DNA from: Bryobacterales bacterium
GTDB taxonomy: Bacteria > Acidobacteriota > Terriglobia > Bryobacterales > Bryobacteraceae
Length of the DNA stretch: 34,568 nucleotides
Direction of reading: 5' to 3'
Assembly: GCA_020846745.1 (NCBI GenBank)
Contig: JADLDI010000042.1
Span: forward strand, 1-34,568
In this document: piece by piece, positions 7,681-17,387 of the stretch
Position numbering within the stretch: position 1 is the first letter of the stretch
Layout: the number at the start of each line of letters is the position of its first letter
Notes under the pieces: generated by a model
What the model saw: the letters and a program-made list of their open reading frames with translations, nothing else
The model's database searches: none
What the model was told of the DNA's origin: nothing
Translations under genes and position numbers: made by a program

Positions 7681-9657
7681 ATGTTAGTGGTTCTGTTCTT
7701 CTTCGCGTGTGTTTCCGCGCTAGCACAGCCTGCCGACGCTACGATTAATGTTGCTTGGGACTCAGTTACCGATGCCGAAAGGCAGATGGCGGCGCCCAAA
7801 GTGGATCCGAAGGCCGGTGTGGAGGCGATTTTCTGGCGGGTCCATGTCCTGGACGAAATCAAGGGACAGGAGTTACAACGGTCCACATTCCACTACGTAC
7901 GGCTGAAAGTATTCAACGAATCCGGCAAAGACAGCGCATCGACCGTCGAAGTTCCCTATGGCGAAGAAGAGTCCGTACTGTACGTGTCGGGCCGGACTGT
8001 CAAACCCGACGGGACCGTACTGGAACTTGCCAAAGACGCCGTTCACGACCGCGACGTATTAAGGATCGGCCGCCTTCGCCGCCGCGTGAAGGCGCTCGCC
8101 ATGCTGGGCGTCGTGCCGGGAGCCATTGTTGAGTACCGTTGGCGGCAGATCCAGCACAAGCCCCGGTTCCGTTACGCTCGCCTGCAGTTCCAGCGCGAAT
8201 TCCCCGTTCAATCGGTCACTTACTACGTGCGCCCGCTGTCGAGCGACCTGGTTACTCTGCCGCGGCTGAGCCTTTGGCCTTTTAACTGTGAACCCACACC
8301 GCTCAAAATGAACAGGCTTGGCTTCAACGAAACCACCGTCACGAATATGGCCGCGTTCAAGGAAGAGCCGTTGATGCCCGGTGAAGCGACAGTTCGCGCT
8401 TGGGCCCTTCTCTTCTATCACGATGGCAAGAAGCGCGAGCCGGATTCCTACTGGAAGACGGTCGGGAAGCAGAAATACAACGAACTCAAGCAGTCGATGC
8501 GAGTCACCGATCAGGTGAAGCAGGCGGCCGCGCAGGCCCTCAACGGAGCTAAGACTACTGATAAGATCAGTCCGCTGGTAACCTGGGTTCGCCAAAACAT
8601 TCGCGACCTGTTCAGTTCCCAGGTTACCGAGGCGGAACGCGCGCAGGTAATTAAGGAGCTGATGAAGGATAAGCGCGGCCCTAACGAGGTACTGCAATCG
8701 CGCATCGCTACACCCACGGAAATGAATACGCTTGTGGCGGCCATGGCCACTCATGCGCAATTGGAGGTTCGGCCTGCGCTGGTTGCCGACCGTAACGATG
8801 TGGCTTTCGACCAGCGTCTGGTGGACGAGTATTTCCTGCCGCATGTCGACTTGGCCGTGAAGCAGGGAGATACCTGGAAGGTAATCGACGCAACTACCCG
8901 GCGGCTTCCGTTCGGCATGCTATCGTGGCGCGAACAGGGCATGCCGGCACTGCTGAGCGATCCGAAGGAGCCCCGCTTTATTGAATGCCCGCTCAGTTCG
9001 CCGGAAGAGTCGCACACCGTTCGTTCCGCCAGGTTCACTCTCAGCGAAGAAGGTACGCTCGAAGGACTTGTCACCGAAGGCTACTCCGGACATGCCGCTG
9101 CCGAACGGCGGGGCGACTTTATCAACGAATCGCCGGAACGCCAGCAGGAAGCGCTGAAGAAGGACATTCTGCGGACGTTCCCATCGGCCCAGGTGTCTGA
9201 AATGAAAGTGGAGAACGTGCTGGATGCCGACAAACTACTGACCATCACTTACAAAGTCGCGATTCCAGGTTATGCCGAGGTAACCGGTAAGCGCATCTTC
9301 TTTGCGCCGCTCTATTTCCAGCGTGGCGAAAAGCCTGTGTTCGAGGCGGCGGCGCGCCAGTACGACATCACTTTCCCTTATGCCTGGAAGGAGACGGATG
9401 AGGTGTCGATCGACTTACCCCTAGGCTTCGAGTTAGATAATGCGGCCAAACCCACGGGCCTGGAACTTGGTACGCCCGGCGCCTACACCATCAGCATGAT
9501 GCTCAAAAACGCCCGTACCCTGGTTACGCTTCGCGAGTTCACGTTCGGCCGCAGCGGGGCGATCAGCTTCAAGAAAGAGGGTTACGGCCAGTTGAAACGA
9601 GCGTTCGACGAGGTTCACCGGCGGGATACGCATATCCTGGCGGTGAAACGTCAATGA
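7681..9657 (+). CDS. Exported DUF3857 protein with a transglutaminase-like domain lacking the catalytic Cys
   Basis: A signal peptide (MLVVLFFFACVSALAQ) directs the 658-residue protein out of the cytoplasm. The DUF3857 domain covers roughly residues 20-250 (YVSGRTVKPDGTVLEL and VVPGAIVEYRWRQ are typical). A transglutaminase-like segment follows (ISPLVTWVRQNIRD), but where the downstream paralogue has GDCKD this protein reads TPTEM, with Thr346 at the nucleophile position. The His (FLPHVDLAV) and Asp (VIDATTRR) counterparts remain. A C-terminal beta-rich domain ends the protein. AGGAGGGG at 7665-7672 lies 8 nt before the ATG. The gene overlaps the next by 4 bp, so the two are co-translated paralogues. 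The function of DUF3857 proteins is not established; I infer a non-catalytic partner for the second protein. Confidence 0.8.
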   Translation: MLVVLFFFACVSALAQPADATINVAWDSVTDAERQMAAPKVDPKAGVEAIFWRVHVLDEIKGQELQRSTFHYVRLKVFNESGKDSASTVEVPYGEEESVLYVSGRTVKPDGTVLELAKDAVHDRDVLRIGRLRRRVKALAMLGVVPGAIVEYRWRQIQHKPRFRYARLQFQREFPVQSVTYYVRPLSSDLVTLPRLSLWPFNCEPTPLKMNRLGFNETTVTNMAAFKEEPLMPGEATVRAWALLFYHDGKKREPDSYWKTVGKQKYNELKQSMRVTDQVKQAAAQALNGAKTTDKISPLVTWVRQNIRDLFSSQVTEAERAQVIKELMKDKRGPNEVLQSRIATPTEMNTLVAAMATHAQLEVRPALVADRNDVAFDQRLVDEYFLPHVDLAVKQGDTWKVIDATTRRLPFGMLSWREQGMPALLSDPKEPRFIECPLSSPEESHTVRSARFTLSEEGTLEGLVTEGYSGHAAAERRGDFINESPERQQEALKKDILRTFPSAQVSEMKVENVLDADKLLTITYKVAIPGYAEVTGKRIFFAPLYFQRGEKPVFEAAARQYDITFPYAWKETDEVSIDLPLGFELDNAAKPTGLELGTPGAYTISMMLKNARTLVTLREFTFGRSGAISFKKEGYGQLKRAFDEVHRRDTHILAVKRQ

Positions 9658-11588
9658 TGCGGCTTGCCGTCATCGTTTTTGCCCTGCCGTGTCTGGCCGT
9701 AGCCGATAACGCCCCCGGTTGGGTCCTGGAGGCGGCGAAGCGTACGCCACCTTCTTATCCAGTTGCAACGCCGGCGGTTGTCTTGTTTCAGGAAGAAATC
9801 CTGACCGTTGCGCCCGACGGCACGAGAACGGCGGTTGAACGGGCGGCCATTCGGATTTTGCATGAATCCCGCGACACGCTAACAGCTTTCCGGACTTACA
9901 ACGCAAAGTCCGGACGTATCCGGCAGTTCTCCGGGTGGACAATATCACCGGACCAACGCATATTGGAGTTGAAGAAGGATTTGGTTGTCGATGTCGCGCT
10001 CTCACAGAATTACACCTACGACGAGTCGCGCGCGAAGAGCCTCACCTGTCCTCGCACTGCGCCCGGTACCGTTTTTGCGTATGAGATCGTGGAGGAAGAA
10101 CGGACCGTCTTTACGCATTACCGGTACAGGTTTCAGGATGACTTGCCGGCGCTCGCGTCGCGGTTCTCGGTCACCTTACCGCCAGGCTGGGAGGCGAAGG
10201 GCAAGGTCTTTAACGCCCAGGTTGAGGCTGTTCGCAGCGACAACACTTATTCCTGGTCGCTCGACAATCTTCCGGCGGCCGAGCACGAGTTATACTCGCC
10301 GCCGCCTCACACGCTGCATCCTTTCCTGTGGCTGGCCTGCTTTCCGCCCAGCGATAACAAGGCAGGGTTGCGATCGCTCAGCGACTGGGCCTCTGTTTCA
10401 GCGTGGGTATCTCAATTAGCCGACCCGTCGTCGTCCGTCACGCCCGGCATCGCAGCGAAAGCCGGCCAACTCACCGCGTCGGCCGCGAGCGAACTCCAGA
10501 AGATACAAGCCATCGGACAGTTTGTCCAGCAGGTGAACTATGTATCGGTGCAAATGAACATAACTCGTGGCGGCGGTTACACGCCGAATCCGGCCGATCG
10601 CACCCTGCAACGCAATTACGGCGATTGCAAAGATAAGGCGGCCCTCATGCGCGCGCTTTTGAAAGCTGCCGGCATTGAGTCCTATATGGTTGCGATTTTC
10701 TCCGGTGACCGCTCGTTCGTTCGGCCGGACTGGGCTTCGCCGATGCAGTTCAATCACGCGATTATCGCGATACGCGTTCCTCCGGAGGTCAATTACTCGA
10801 CCGTGTTTACCGATCCGGTTCTGGGGCGCTTGCTTCCGTTCGACCCCACCGCTGAGTTCACGCCGTTGGGCGACCTGCCGGAGGAGCAGCAAGCGAGCTA
10901 CGCACTCGTCGTAAACGGCACGGCCGGGAAACTTGTACAGATGCCGCTTGTTGCTCATGGCAACCGGATCGACACATCGGTGGATGCACAGGTGGCGATT
11001 GATGGCAGCCTGCAGGGGAAGATGGTTCGCCGGCATCATGGCGAGGCTGCGGCGTACATGCGTGGTGTTCAGCGGCAATCAGCCGATGCGTTGCGCGACC
11101 TGTACGAAAGCGCGCTCACGCGCCGCCTCGGCGGCAGTAGCATTCAATCGGTAAACGGCGCGGCTGTCCCCGAAGACGGAGCGTACCGTACCGAAATTGC
11201 GTTCTCGGCGCTGCAGTTCGCCCGGCTGATGCAGGGCCGGCTGCTGCTTCTGAAGCCGGGAACCCTGGTTCCCGTTAGCGACTACGCTTTGCCCGACAGT
11301 CCGCGCAAGACACCCCTCAAGCTACGCGCGCGCGAGCGTCGCGACCGCATTTCCATCGCGATTCCGGCCGGCTTTCAGTTAGATGAGGCGCCGGGCCCCA
11401 TCAAGCTTGAATCCCGGTGGGGCAGCTACTCCGGGCGATTCGCGGTGACGCCGACGCATGTCACGCTCGAACAATCTATGACAATCAACGACGCAACCGT
11501 GCCGCCCGCCGAATACCAGGACGTCCGGACGTTTCTGGCCACCATCACCGGCGCGCAGCAAAGCGCAGTGGTGCTGATCCGCAACTGA
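9654..11588 (+). CDS. Exported DUF3857/transglutaminase-like protein with an intact triad
   Basis: A signal peptide (MMRLAVIVFALPCLAVA) precedes a DUF3857 domain (about residues 30-250), a transglutaminase-like core (about 265-400) and a C-terminal beta domain. The core has NYGDCKDKAALMRALL with Cys325, MQFNHAIIAI with His368 and LPFDPTAEF with Asp397, the expected Cys-His-Asp triad of the papain-like transglutaminase fold. It may crosslink, hydrolyse or bind peptides in the periplasm; the substrate is unknown. The ATG at 9654 overlaps the preceding stop, and ATG 9657 is an equally possible start. Together with its neighbour it forms a tandem duplicate in which only this copy looks catalytic. 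Such adjacent DUF3857 pairs are frequent in Acidobacteria and Bacteroidetes. Confidence 0.85.
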   Translation: MMRLAVIVFALPCLAVADNAPGWVLEAAKRTPPSYPVATPAVVLFQEEILTVAPDGTRTAVERAAIRILHESRDTLTAFRTYNAKSGRIRQFSGWTISPDQRILELKKDLVVDVALSQNYTYDESRAKSLTCPRTAPGTVFAYEIVEEERTVFTHYRYRFQDDLPALASRFSVTLPPGWEAKGKVFNAQVEAVRSDNTYSWSLDNLPAAEHELYSPPPHTLHPFLWLACFPPSDNKAGLRSLSDWASVSAWVSQLADPSSSVTPGIAAKAGQLTASAASELQKIQAIGQFVQQVNYVSVQMNITRGGGYTPNPADRTLQRNYGDCKDKAALMRALLKAAGIESYMVAIFSGDRSFVRPDWASPMQFNHAIIAIRVPPEVNYSTVFTDPVLGRLLPFDPTAEFTPLGDLPEEQQASYALVVNGTAGKLVQMPLVAHGNRIDTSVDAQVAIDGSLQGKMVRRHHGEAAAYMRGVQRQSADALRDLYESALTRRLGGSSIQSVNGAAVPEDGAYRTEIAFSALQFARLMQGRLLLLKPGTLVPVSDYALPDSPRKTPLKLRARERRDRISIAIPAGFQLDEAPGPIKLESRWGSYSGRFAVTPTHVTLEQSMTINDATVPPAEYQDVRTFLATITGAQQSAVVLIRN

Positions 11589-11598
11589 TTCGATCGCG

Positions 11599-11769
11599 CT
11601 ACGACGGGTCGCGCATACGTGTATTCTTCACCGCCAGCAGCAACCCCAGCCCGACCATGGTGACAACTCCCACCATGATCCATCGCGACGACACCCCCAT
11701 CATATTGGCGCCCATCGCCAAGCCGACGACCATAATGATGAACCCAATCAGGTAAATACCAAACGACAT
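11599..11769 (-). CDS. Small two-helix membrane protein (56 aa)
   Basis: The open frame extends upstream to 11868, but the part before 11769 is not protein-like and has no ribosome site, whereas GGGAGAG sits just before the ATG at 11769. From there the 56-residue product has two hydrophobic helices (about residues 4-22 and 30-46) joined by a short SSRW turn, and a short basic tail (KNTRMRDPS). It is a predicted inner-membrane mini-protein of unknown function. It ends 10 bp from the convergent DUF3857 gene and is divergent from metH with about 100 bp between the starts. Confidence 0.6.
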   Translation of the reverse strand: MSFGIYLIGFIIMVVGLAMGANMMGVSSRWIMVGVVTMVGLGLLLAVKNTRMRDPS

Positions 11770-11867
11770 AGTCTCTCCCGTATATAAGACACAACAGTAT
11801 AAGTACCTGTTTCCACAGGCCGGCGAGGGGTGCTTTGCTAAACTGACCTTTTCAGCCCAACAACACA

Positions 11868-14800
11868 ATGAACCTTCGCGAAGAACGCCGTCAGGCTTTG
11901 CTTGACGCTCTGGAGCACCGCATTCTTGTTATCGACGGCTCAATGGGCGCGCTGCTGCAAAAGCGCGCCACGGTGGCGGATTACGGTGGTCCCCAATACG
12001 AAAATTGTCCGGAAAATGTCCTGCGGACGCGGCCTGACATTATCGAGGACATCCACCGGTCGTACCTCGAAGCCGGCGCCGACATTATTGAGACCGACAC
12101 ATTCAACGGAACGTCGGTGGCCATGGCGGAATACAATTTGCAGGATCGCGTGGACGAGATCAACCATCTCGCCGCGCAATTGGCCCGCCGCTGTGCCGAC
12201 GACTTCTCCACGCCGGATAAACCGCGCTGGGTGGCCGGTTCCATGGGACCCACCACCAAGGCGATCTCCGTTACGGGCGGCATCACCTTCGAAGAACTTC
12301 GCGCAGCCTATTACCAGCAGGCCAAAGGCCTTTGGGAAGGCGGCGTTGACATCCTGCTGCTCGAAACCGTAAACGACTCCTTGTCGTGCAAAGCGGGCCT
12401 GGTGGGCATTCAGCAACTCTGCCGCGAAGTGGGTTACCCGATTCCGCTGATGATCTCCGGCACGATCGAACCCACCGGGACGATGCTCGGCGGGCAGACG
12501 GCCGACGCGTTCTGGACTGCGATCAGCCACGCCGATCTGATTTCGGTCGGCCTCAATTGCGGCACCGGTCCGGAGTTCATGACCGATCACCTGCGGACGC
12601 TGCACGAACTTTCGCACACCCGTCTTTCCTGCTATCCCAACGCCGGCCTGCCGAACGAGCAACTGGAATACAACGAAACGCCCGATTCCCTGGCGGCGCA
12701 AATGCAGCGTTTCATCGACCACGGCTGGTTGAACTTCGTCGGCGGTTGCTGCGGCACCACGCCTCCGCACATCGAGAAAATCGCCCGCATGATCGAAGGG
12801 CGCAAGCCCCGCCCAATTCCTTACCGCAAACACCGGTCGCTTTATTCCGGTATCGAGCTGGTGGAAGCCGCGCCGGAAAATGGCACCCTGATTGTCGGCG
12901 AACGCACAAACGTCATCGGCTCGCGCATTTTCAAGAACCTTGTTAACGGCAACAAGTGGGAAGAGGCGACCGAGATCGCGCGCCGCCAGGTGCGGAACGG
13001 GGCGCATGTCGTCGACGTCTGCCTCCAGCAGTCCGAACGCGACGAAAAGAACGACATTCCCGAGTTCTATTCGCGGCTGGTGAAGAAGGTGAAGGCGCCG
13101 ATCATGATCGACACCACGGACCCGGCTGCCGTGGAGCTATCTCTTACTTACTGCCAAGGTAAGTCGATTATTAACTCGATCAACCTGGAGGACGGAGAAG
13201 AGAAGTTTGAAAAGATCTGTCCTATCGCCCGGAGCTACGGTGCGGCGCTGGTTGTCGGCTGTATCGACGAAGATCCGTTGCAGGCCCAGGCGTTCACACG
13301 CGAACGGAAGCTCGCGATCGCAAAACGCTCCTACGACCTGCTAACTCAGAAGTACGACATTCCGCCCGAAGATATCATCTTCGATCCGCTGGTGTTCCCC
13401 TGCGCTACCGGAGACGAGAACTATATCGGCGGCGCCGTCGAGACCATCGAAGGCGTGCGGCTGGTGAAGCAGAACATACCGCACATCAAGACGGTGCTGG
13501 GTATTTCGAACGTCTCCTTCGGCCTGCCGGCCGCGGCCCGCGAAGTGGTCAATTCGGTGTTCCTTTATTACTGCACGAAGGCTGGGCTCGACCTGGCGAT
13601 CGTGAACGCCGAAAAGCTGGAACGGTTCGCGTCCCTGCCGGCGAATGAGCGTGAACTGGCCGAGAACCTGTTGTTCAACCGGCCTCCGAAGAACGTCGCG
13701 GCGGACCATCCGCACGCCGCCGATCTCAACAGCGTGCCCGAGGATTGGCGCGAACAGACCCGCGAGCAGAAGATCGCGGTAAACCAGTTCCATATCGCCG
13801 CGATCACTGAGCATTTCCGCGGGGCCTCGGCCAGGCAGAAAGTGAAAGCGGCCGACCTGCCGCTCGACCAGCGCCTGGCCAACTACATCATCGAAGGTTC
13901 GAAAGACGGGTTGATTGAAGACCTGGAACTGAAGCGCGCCGAAGGCGCTTCGCCGCTTGAGATCATCAATGGTCCCCTGATGGCCGGCATGAACGAGGTG
14001 GGCCGGCTGTTCAACAACAATGAACTGATCGTGGCCGAGGTGCTGCAGTCCGCGGAAGCGATGAAGGCTGCCGTCAATCACCTGGAACAGTTCATGGAGA
14101 AGACGGAAAGCTCCACGCGCGGCAAGGTGGTGGTGGCCACGGTGAAGGGCGATGTTCACGATATCGGCAAGAACCTGGTCGAGATCATCCTTTCGAACAA
14201 CGGCTACCAGGTTGTAAACCTCGGTATCAAAGTGCCGCCGGACGACTTGATTCGCGCCGTCCAGGCCCATAAGCCCGATGCCATCGGACTCTCGGGCCTC
14301 CTGGTCAAATCCGCCCAACAGATGGTGTTCACCGCGCAGGATTTCAAAGATTCCGGCGTCGCGATCCCGATGTTGATCGGCGGAGCGGCGCTTTCGGAAC
14401 GCTTCACTTACACCAAGATCGGCCCTGCGTACAGCGCACCCACGTTCTACTGCAAAGACGCGATGACCGGTCTGCGGACGCTGAACGAGATCATGGAGCC
14501 GGCCACCCGCGAAGAGACTCTTCGCTCGCACGTCTTCGCCTATCCGGCGGAATCGGCGGCCGCGCCCATCGCGACGGTTCCCGTCGGTTCTGAGCGCTCG
14601 ACAAAGGTCCGCACCGACATGCCCATTCCGGCGATTCCGTATGCCGATCGCCGCGTGCGCACGATACCCAACCTGGCGGAAGTGTGGGGTTACATCAACC
14701 CTTATATGCTTTACGGGCGTCACTTAGGCTACAAGGGTAACTTCGAAAAACGCCTGGCGGAACGCGATCCGCAGGCCCTTGAACTGTTCCACCAGGTGGA

Positions 14801-15443
14801 AGAGGTCAAGGCCGACGCGCTGAGCTGGATGAAGGTGCGCGTGGTTTGGCAATACTTCGAGGCCGAACGCGATGGCAATGCGATTCACCTGTTCGCGCCC
14901 GGCCATCCGAAGCCCGCTCACACGTTCCACTTCGGCCGCCAGCCTAAGGAAAACGGACTGTGCCTGTCCGATTACATTCTTCCGGTCCACGACAGCCGCC
15001 GCGATTCGCTCGCGCTGTTTGTGGCGACGGCCGGAGAGGGAGTCCGCGGCCGCGCCGAAAAAGCAAAGCAGGCGGGCCATTATCTGCGGGCACATGCCAT
15101 GCAGGCGCTCGCGATCGAAACCGCGGAAGCCGCGGCTGAGTACATCCACCGCCGCATTCGCGAAGACTGGGGCTTCCTCGATCCCGCCGAGATGACCATG
15201 CAGCAGCGCTTCACTTCGCGCTATCGCGGCAAACGCTATAGCCCCGGCTATCCCGCCTGCCCGAACCTCGACGATCAGGCCGGTATCTGGAAGCTTCTTA
15301 AGCCGGACGAAATCGGCGTCCAACTGACTGACGGCTTCATGATGGATCCGGAAGCATCGGTTTCCGGTTACGTGTTCCACCACCCGGATGCCGCCTATTT
15401 TACGGCCGCGGAAGTGGACGAACCGGTCGGCGTCGACTCGTGA
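11868..15443 (+). CDS. metH: Cobalamin-dependent methionine synthase
   Basis: MetH transfers a methyl group from 5-methyltetrahydrofolate through cobalamin to homocysteine, making methionine in the cytoplasm. All modules are present in 1191 residues (E. coli MetH has 1227): a homocysteine-binding barrel with zinc ligands Cys231 (VGLNCGTG) and Cys294/Cys295 (GGCCGTT); a pterin-binding barrel beginning at GERTNVIGSRIFKNLV; the cobalamin cap and binding domain with DVHDIGKN, whose His764 is the lower axial ligand; and the C-terminal reactivation domain that binds SAM (RYSPGYPACP, DGFMMDPEASVSGYVF). The upstream 98 bp show no recognisable cobalamin or SAM riboswitch and no strong Shine-Dalgarno. 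The stop overlaps the start of the ABC ATPase gene (GTGA), so those genes may be cotranscribed, though no functional link is obvious. Confidence 0.97.
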   Translation: MNLREERRQALLDALEHRILVIDGSMGALLQKRATVADYGGPQYENCPENVLRTRPDIIEDIHRSYLEAGADIIETDTFNGTSVAMAEYNLQDRVDEINHLAAQLARRCADDFSTPDKPRWVAGSMGPTTKAISVTGGITFEELRAAYYQQAKGLWEGGVDILLLETVNDSLSCKAGLVGIQQLCREVGYPIPLMISGTIEPTGTMLGGQTADAFWTAISHADLISVGLNCGTGPEFMTDHLRTLHELSHTRLSCYPNAGLPNEQLEYNETPDSLAAQMQRFIDHGWLNFVGGCCGTTPPHIEKIARMIEGRKPRPIPYRKHRSLYSGIELVEAAPENGTLIVGERTNVIGSRIFKNLVNGNKWEEATEIARRQVRNGAHVVDVCLQQSERDEKNDIPEFYSRLVKKVKAPIMIDTTDPAAVELSLTYCQGKSIINSINLEDGEEKFEKICPIARSYGAALVVGCIDEDPLQAQAFTRERKLAIAKRSYDLLTQKYDIPPEDIIFDPLVFPCATGDENYIGGAVETIEGVRLVKQNIPHIKTVLGISNVSFGLPAAAREVVNSVFLYYCTKAGLDLAIVNAEKLERFASLPANERELAENLLFNRPPKNVAADHPHAADLNSVPEDWREQTREQKIAVNQFHIAAITEHFRGASARQKVKAADLPLDQRLANYIIEGSKDGLIEDLELKRAEGASPLEIINGPLMAGMNEVGRLFNNNELIVAEVLQSAEAMKAAVNHLEQFMEKTESSTRGKVVVATVKGDVHDIGKNLVEIILSNNGYQVVNLGIKVPPDDLIRAVQAHKPDAIGLSGLLVKSAQQMVFTAQDFKDSGVAIPMLIGGAALSERFTYTKIGPAYSAPTFYCKDAMTGLRTLNEIMEPATREETLRSHVFAYPAESAAAPIATVPVGSERSTKVRTDMPIPAIPYADRRVRTIPNLAEVWGYINPYMLYGRHLGYKGNFEKRLAERDPQALELFHQVEEVKADALSWMKVRVVWQYFEAERDGNAIHLFAPGHPKPAHTFHFGRQPKENGLCLSDYILPVHDSRRDSLALFVATAGEGVRGRAEKAKQAGHYLRAHAMQALAIETAEAAAEYIHRRIREDWGFLDPAEMTMQQRFTSRYRGKRYSPGYPACPNLDDQAGIWKLLKPDEIGVQLTDGFMMDPEASVSGYVFHHPDAAYFTAAEVDEPVGVDS

Positions 15444-16171
15444 TCTCCGCCCGCGGCCTGACCAGGACTTACGGTCCGCGGACTGCGGTCGCGGGGATCT
15501 CATTAGAGGTCCCGGCCGGTAGTATCTGCTCGTTCCTGGGGCCCAACGGGGCAGGAAAGTCCACTACGGTCAAGTTACTGACAGGGCTGTTACTCCCCAC
15601 GTCGGGCGAGGCACGGATTGCGGGCCTGCCCCCGCAACAGGCAAAGCACCTGATCGGCGTGCTGCCGGAAAACCTCGGTTTGTTCGAGCATCTTACCGTT
15701 GAAGAGCATCTACACTTATCGGGACCTATCTACGGACTTACCCGCCGCGAAACGCACTCCCGTGCCGGCCAGTTACTCGATGCCTTAGGCCTTGAAAATG
15801 CGCGGTCGTTGTTCGCCTCCCAGTGCTCGCACGGCATGCGCAAGAAAACGGCGCTCGCGATGGCGCTGTTGCACAACCCGCGTGTGCTCTTCCTCGACGA
15901 GCCTTTCGAAGGTATCGACCCGGTGACATCGAAAACCATTCGCGACCTTCTCGCCGCGCTCGCGGGCCGGGGCATGACCATCTTTATGACCTCGCACATC
16001 CTCTCGATTGTCGAGCGTCTGGCCTCCCAAATCGTTTTCATCCGCCAGGGCCACATCGTCTGGAACTCGACGCCGGACCAACTGCCCCAAGGTCTCGAAG
16101 ACCACTATTTCGCCCTCGTCGAATCCGCCCCCGCGCGCGACCTGCCATGGCTGGCCTCCTCGCAATCCTGA
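15440..16171 (+). CDS. ABC transporter ATP-binding protein (ABC-2 type)
   Basis: This 243-residue nucleotide-binding subunit has Walker A GPNGAGKST, Walker B VLFLDEP followed by the D-loop region GIDP, and an H-loop in MTSHIL. The signature motif reads CSHGMRKK, the variant seen in ABC-2 exporters instead of LSGGQ, and the Q-loop position reads LPEN rather than a clear Gln. It starts with GTG overlapping the metH stop (15440-15443) and overlaps the following membrane gene by 25 bp, so it forms a two-gene export unit with that permease. The exported substrate cannot be predicted. Confidence 0.92.
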   Translation: MISARGLTRTYGPRTAVAGISLEVPAGSICSFLGPNGAGKSTTVKLLTGLLLPTSGEARIAGLPPQQAKHLIGVLPENLGLFEHLTVEEHLHLSGPIYGLTRRETHSRAGQLLDALGLENARSLFASQCSHGMRKKTALAMALLHNPRVLFLDEPFEGIDPVTSKTIRDLLAALAGRGMTIFMTSHILSIVERLASQIVFIRQGHIVWNSTPDQLPQGLEDHYFALVESAPARDLPWLASSQS

Positions 16172-17118
16172 CGGCGCTCTGGCGCCTGAGTTGGCGCGAG
16201 TTGGAAGCGCTGCGCACGCTCACCGCCAATAACTTCTTCATTGCCGGCGCACTGCTCCTCAGCGGTTCCGGACCGTTTCTATGGATTGTCCTGGGTTTGC
16301 TCTTGTTGTTTCCCATCAGCGCAGACCCGCTCTCCCGCGCACCGGCTGAACGGATACTCTCCTGGCCGCTTCCCGCGTGGAAGCGGATTGGACTGCGCGT
16401 CTTCAGCCTCATCCTGTCGCCGCCGGCGTGGATCGTCTTCGCGCTGTTGGTCTGGGCCCAGCCATCGCTGACCCTCGCGTTCATCGCCCTGGTGGCGGCC
16501 ATTCAAACCGTGCGGGCGCTGTCGTCGCACCGGCCGGCGCTGAGTCCGTTGAAACTGGTCGAGGCCGATCGCCTCATCACCAAGAACCTCCGCCAACTCC
16601 TCCTGTTTCTCGATACCTGGCTCGCCTTGCTGCTTGCTTTGTGCGGGCTGTTCACCCGGGAAAAGGAAGTGCTGCTGGCCCTGACCTGTCTGGCTGTGGT
16701 GGCTCTTTCCACTATGGCGAACTGCCTGTTTGCCCTCGACCTGCCCGGCGGCTTCACGCGATACGCCCTCTACCCGATTCCCGGGTGGAGAGTGCTGGCA
16801 GCCAAAGACGCCGCCTTTCTTCTGCTTGCCGTCCTCGTAACCGCCCCGCTCAACCCCCTCGGCGGCATGTCCGGAGCCCTGACGGCCCTCGCCATCGGCC
16901 ATCATTTCTCCACCCGCTACCCTTTACCCGCTCAGCCCTGGCGCTTCGCCTCGGGCACCGCGCTGGTCCCCGGAATCCTGCAATCGATGGCCGCCGTCGC
17001 CGCTACGGTGACCACAGGCCGTCAGAGCGTACTCTTTTTAGCGCTACCTCTCACCGCCTGGGCAGCCTCCCTGTGGTTTTATTCACGCTTCGCGCCGGGA
17101 AACACCACACCGCGCTGA
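16147..17118 (+). CDS. ABC transporter membrane protein (putative permease)
   Basis: The open frame reaches upstream to 15823 inside the ATPase gene, but the protein becomes membrane-like only from ATG 16147 (MAGLLAILTALWRLSWREL). From there it has 323 residues and about seven or eight hydrophobic helices, among them SGPFLWIVLGLLLLFPIS and LLFLDTWLALLLALCGLF. I recognise no named family. Its position, overlapping the ATPase end by 25 bp, makes it the natural membrane partner. The sequence reads as a standalone permease half that would dimerise. Confidence 0.75.
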   Translation: MAGLLAILTALWRLSWRELEALRTLTANNFFIAGALLLSGSGPFLWIVLGLLLLFPISADPLSRAPAERILSWPLPAWKRIGLRVFSLILSPPAWIVFALLVWAQPSLTLAFIALVAAIQTVRALSSHRPALSPLKLVEADRLITKNLRQLLLFLDTWLALLLALCGLFTREKEVLLALTCLAVVALSTMANCLFALDLPGGFTRYALYPIPGWRVLAAKDAAFLLLAVLVTAPLNPLGGMSGALTALAIGHHFSTRYPLPAQPWRFASGTALVPGILQSMAAVAATVTTGRQSVLFLALPLTAWAASLWFYSRFAPGNTTPR

Positions 17119-17135
17119 GCCATCTAACGGCAACT

Positions 17136-17357
17136 ATGGAAAACAAGTACGCCGCTCCGAAACCGAACATTCCCATGACGGATATCAACATAGCAACGCT
17201 CGAGGAAATGTGTGCCCTGCCGGCCATCGACATCGAGATTGCCCAAGCTCTGGTAAAGAACCGTCCCTTCCACAGTTGGTCGGAGATTGCGCAAATCCCC
17301 GGCATCAGCGACGAACGCGTGGAACAGATGCAACGCGAAGGCGCAAGGATTTCATAA
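17136..17357 (+). CDS. Helix-hairpin-helix (ComEA-like) mini-protein, 73 aa
   Basis: The ATG at 17136 gives a 73-residue protein. MTDINIATLEEMCALPAID followed by IAQALVKNRPFHSWSEIAQI and PGISDERVEQM matches two helix-hairpin-helix motifs of the ComEA type, in which N-terminal INIA normally reads VNLNTA and the PGI turn contacts the DNA backbone. There is no signal peptide or membrane segment, so unlike ComEA itself it should be cytoplasmic and is probably a small DNA-binding or protein-contact module. It lies 17 bp after the ABC permease and just before the candidate toxin-antitoxin pair. Role unknown. Confidence 0.7.
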   Translation: MENKYAAPKPNIPMTDINIATLEEMCALPAIDIEIAQALVKNRPFHSWSEIAQIPGISDERVEQMQREGARIS

Positions 17358-17387
17358 TTGAAGTTGAATTAGTATAGATGGTGAAGC

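Noticed and set aside
11770..11867. Cobalamin or SAM riboswitch upstream of metH
   Set aside because: The 98 bp contain none of the conserved cobalamin-box or SAM-riboswitch sequences and are too short for a typical cobalamin aptamer.
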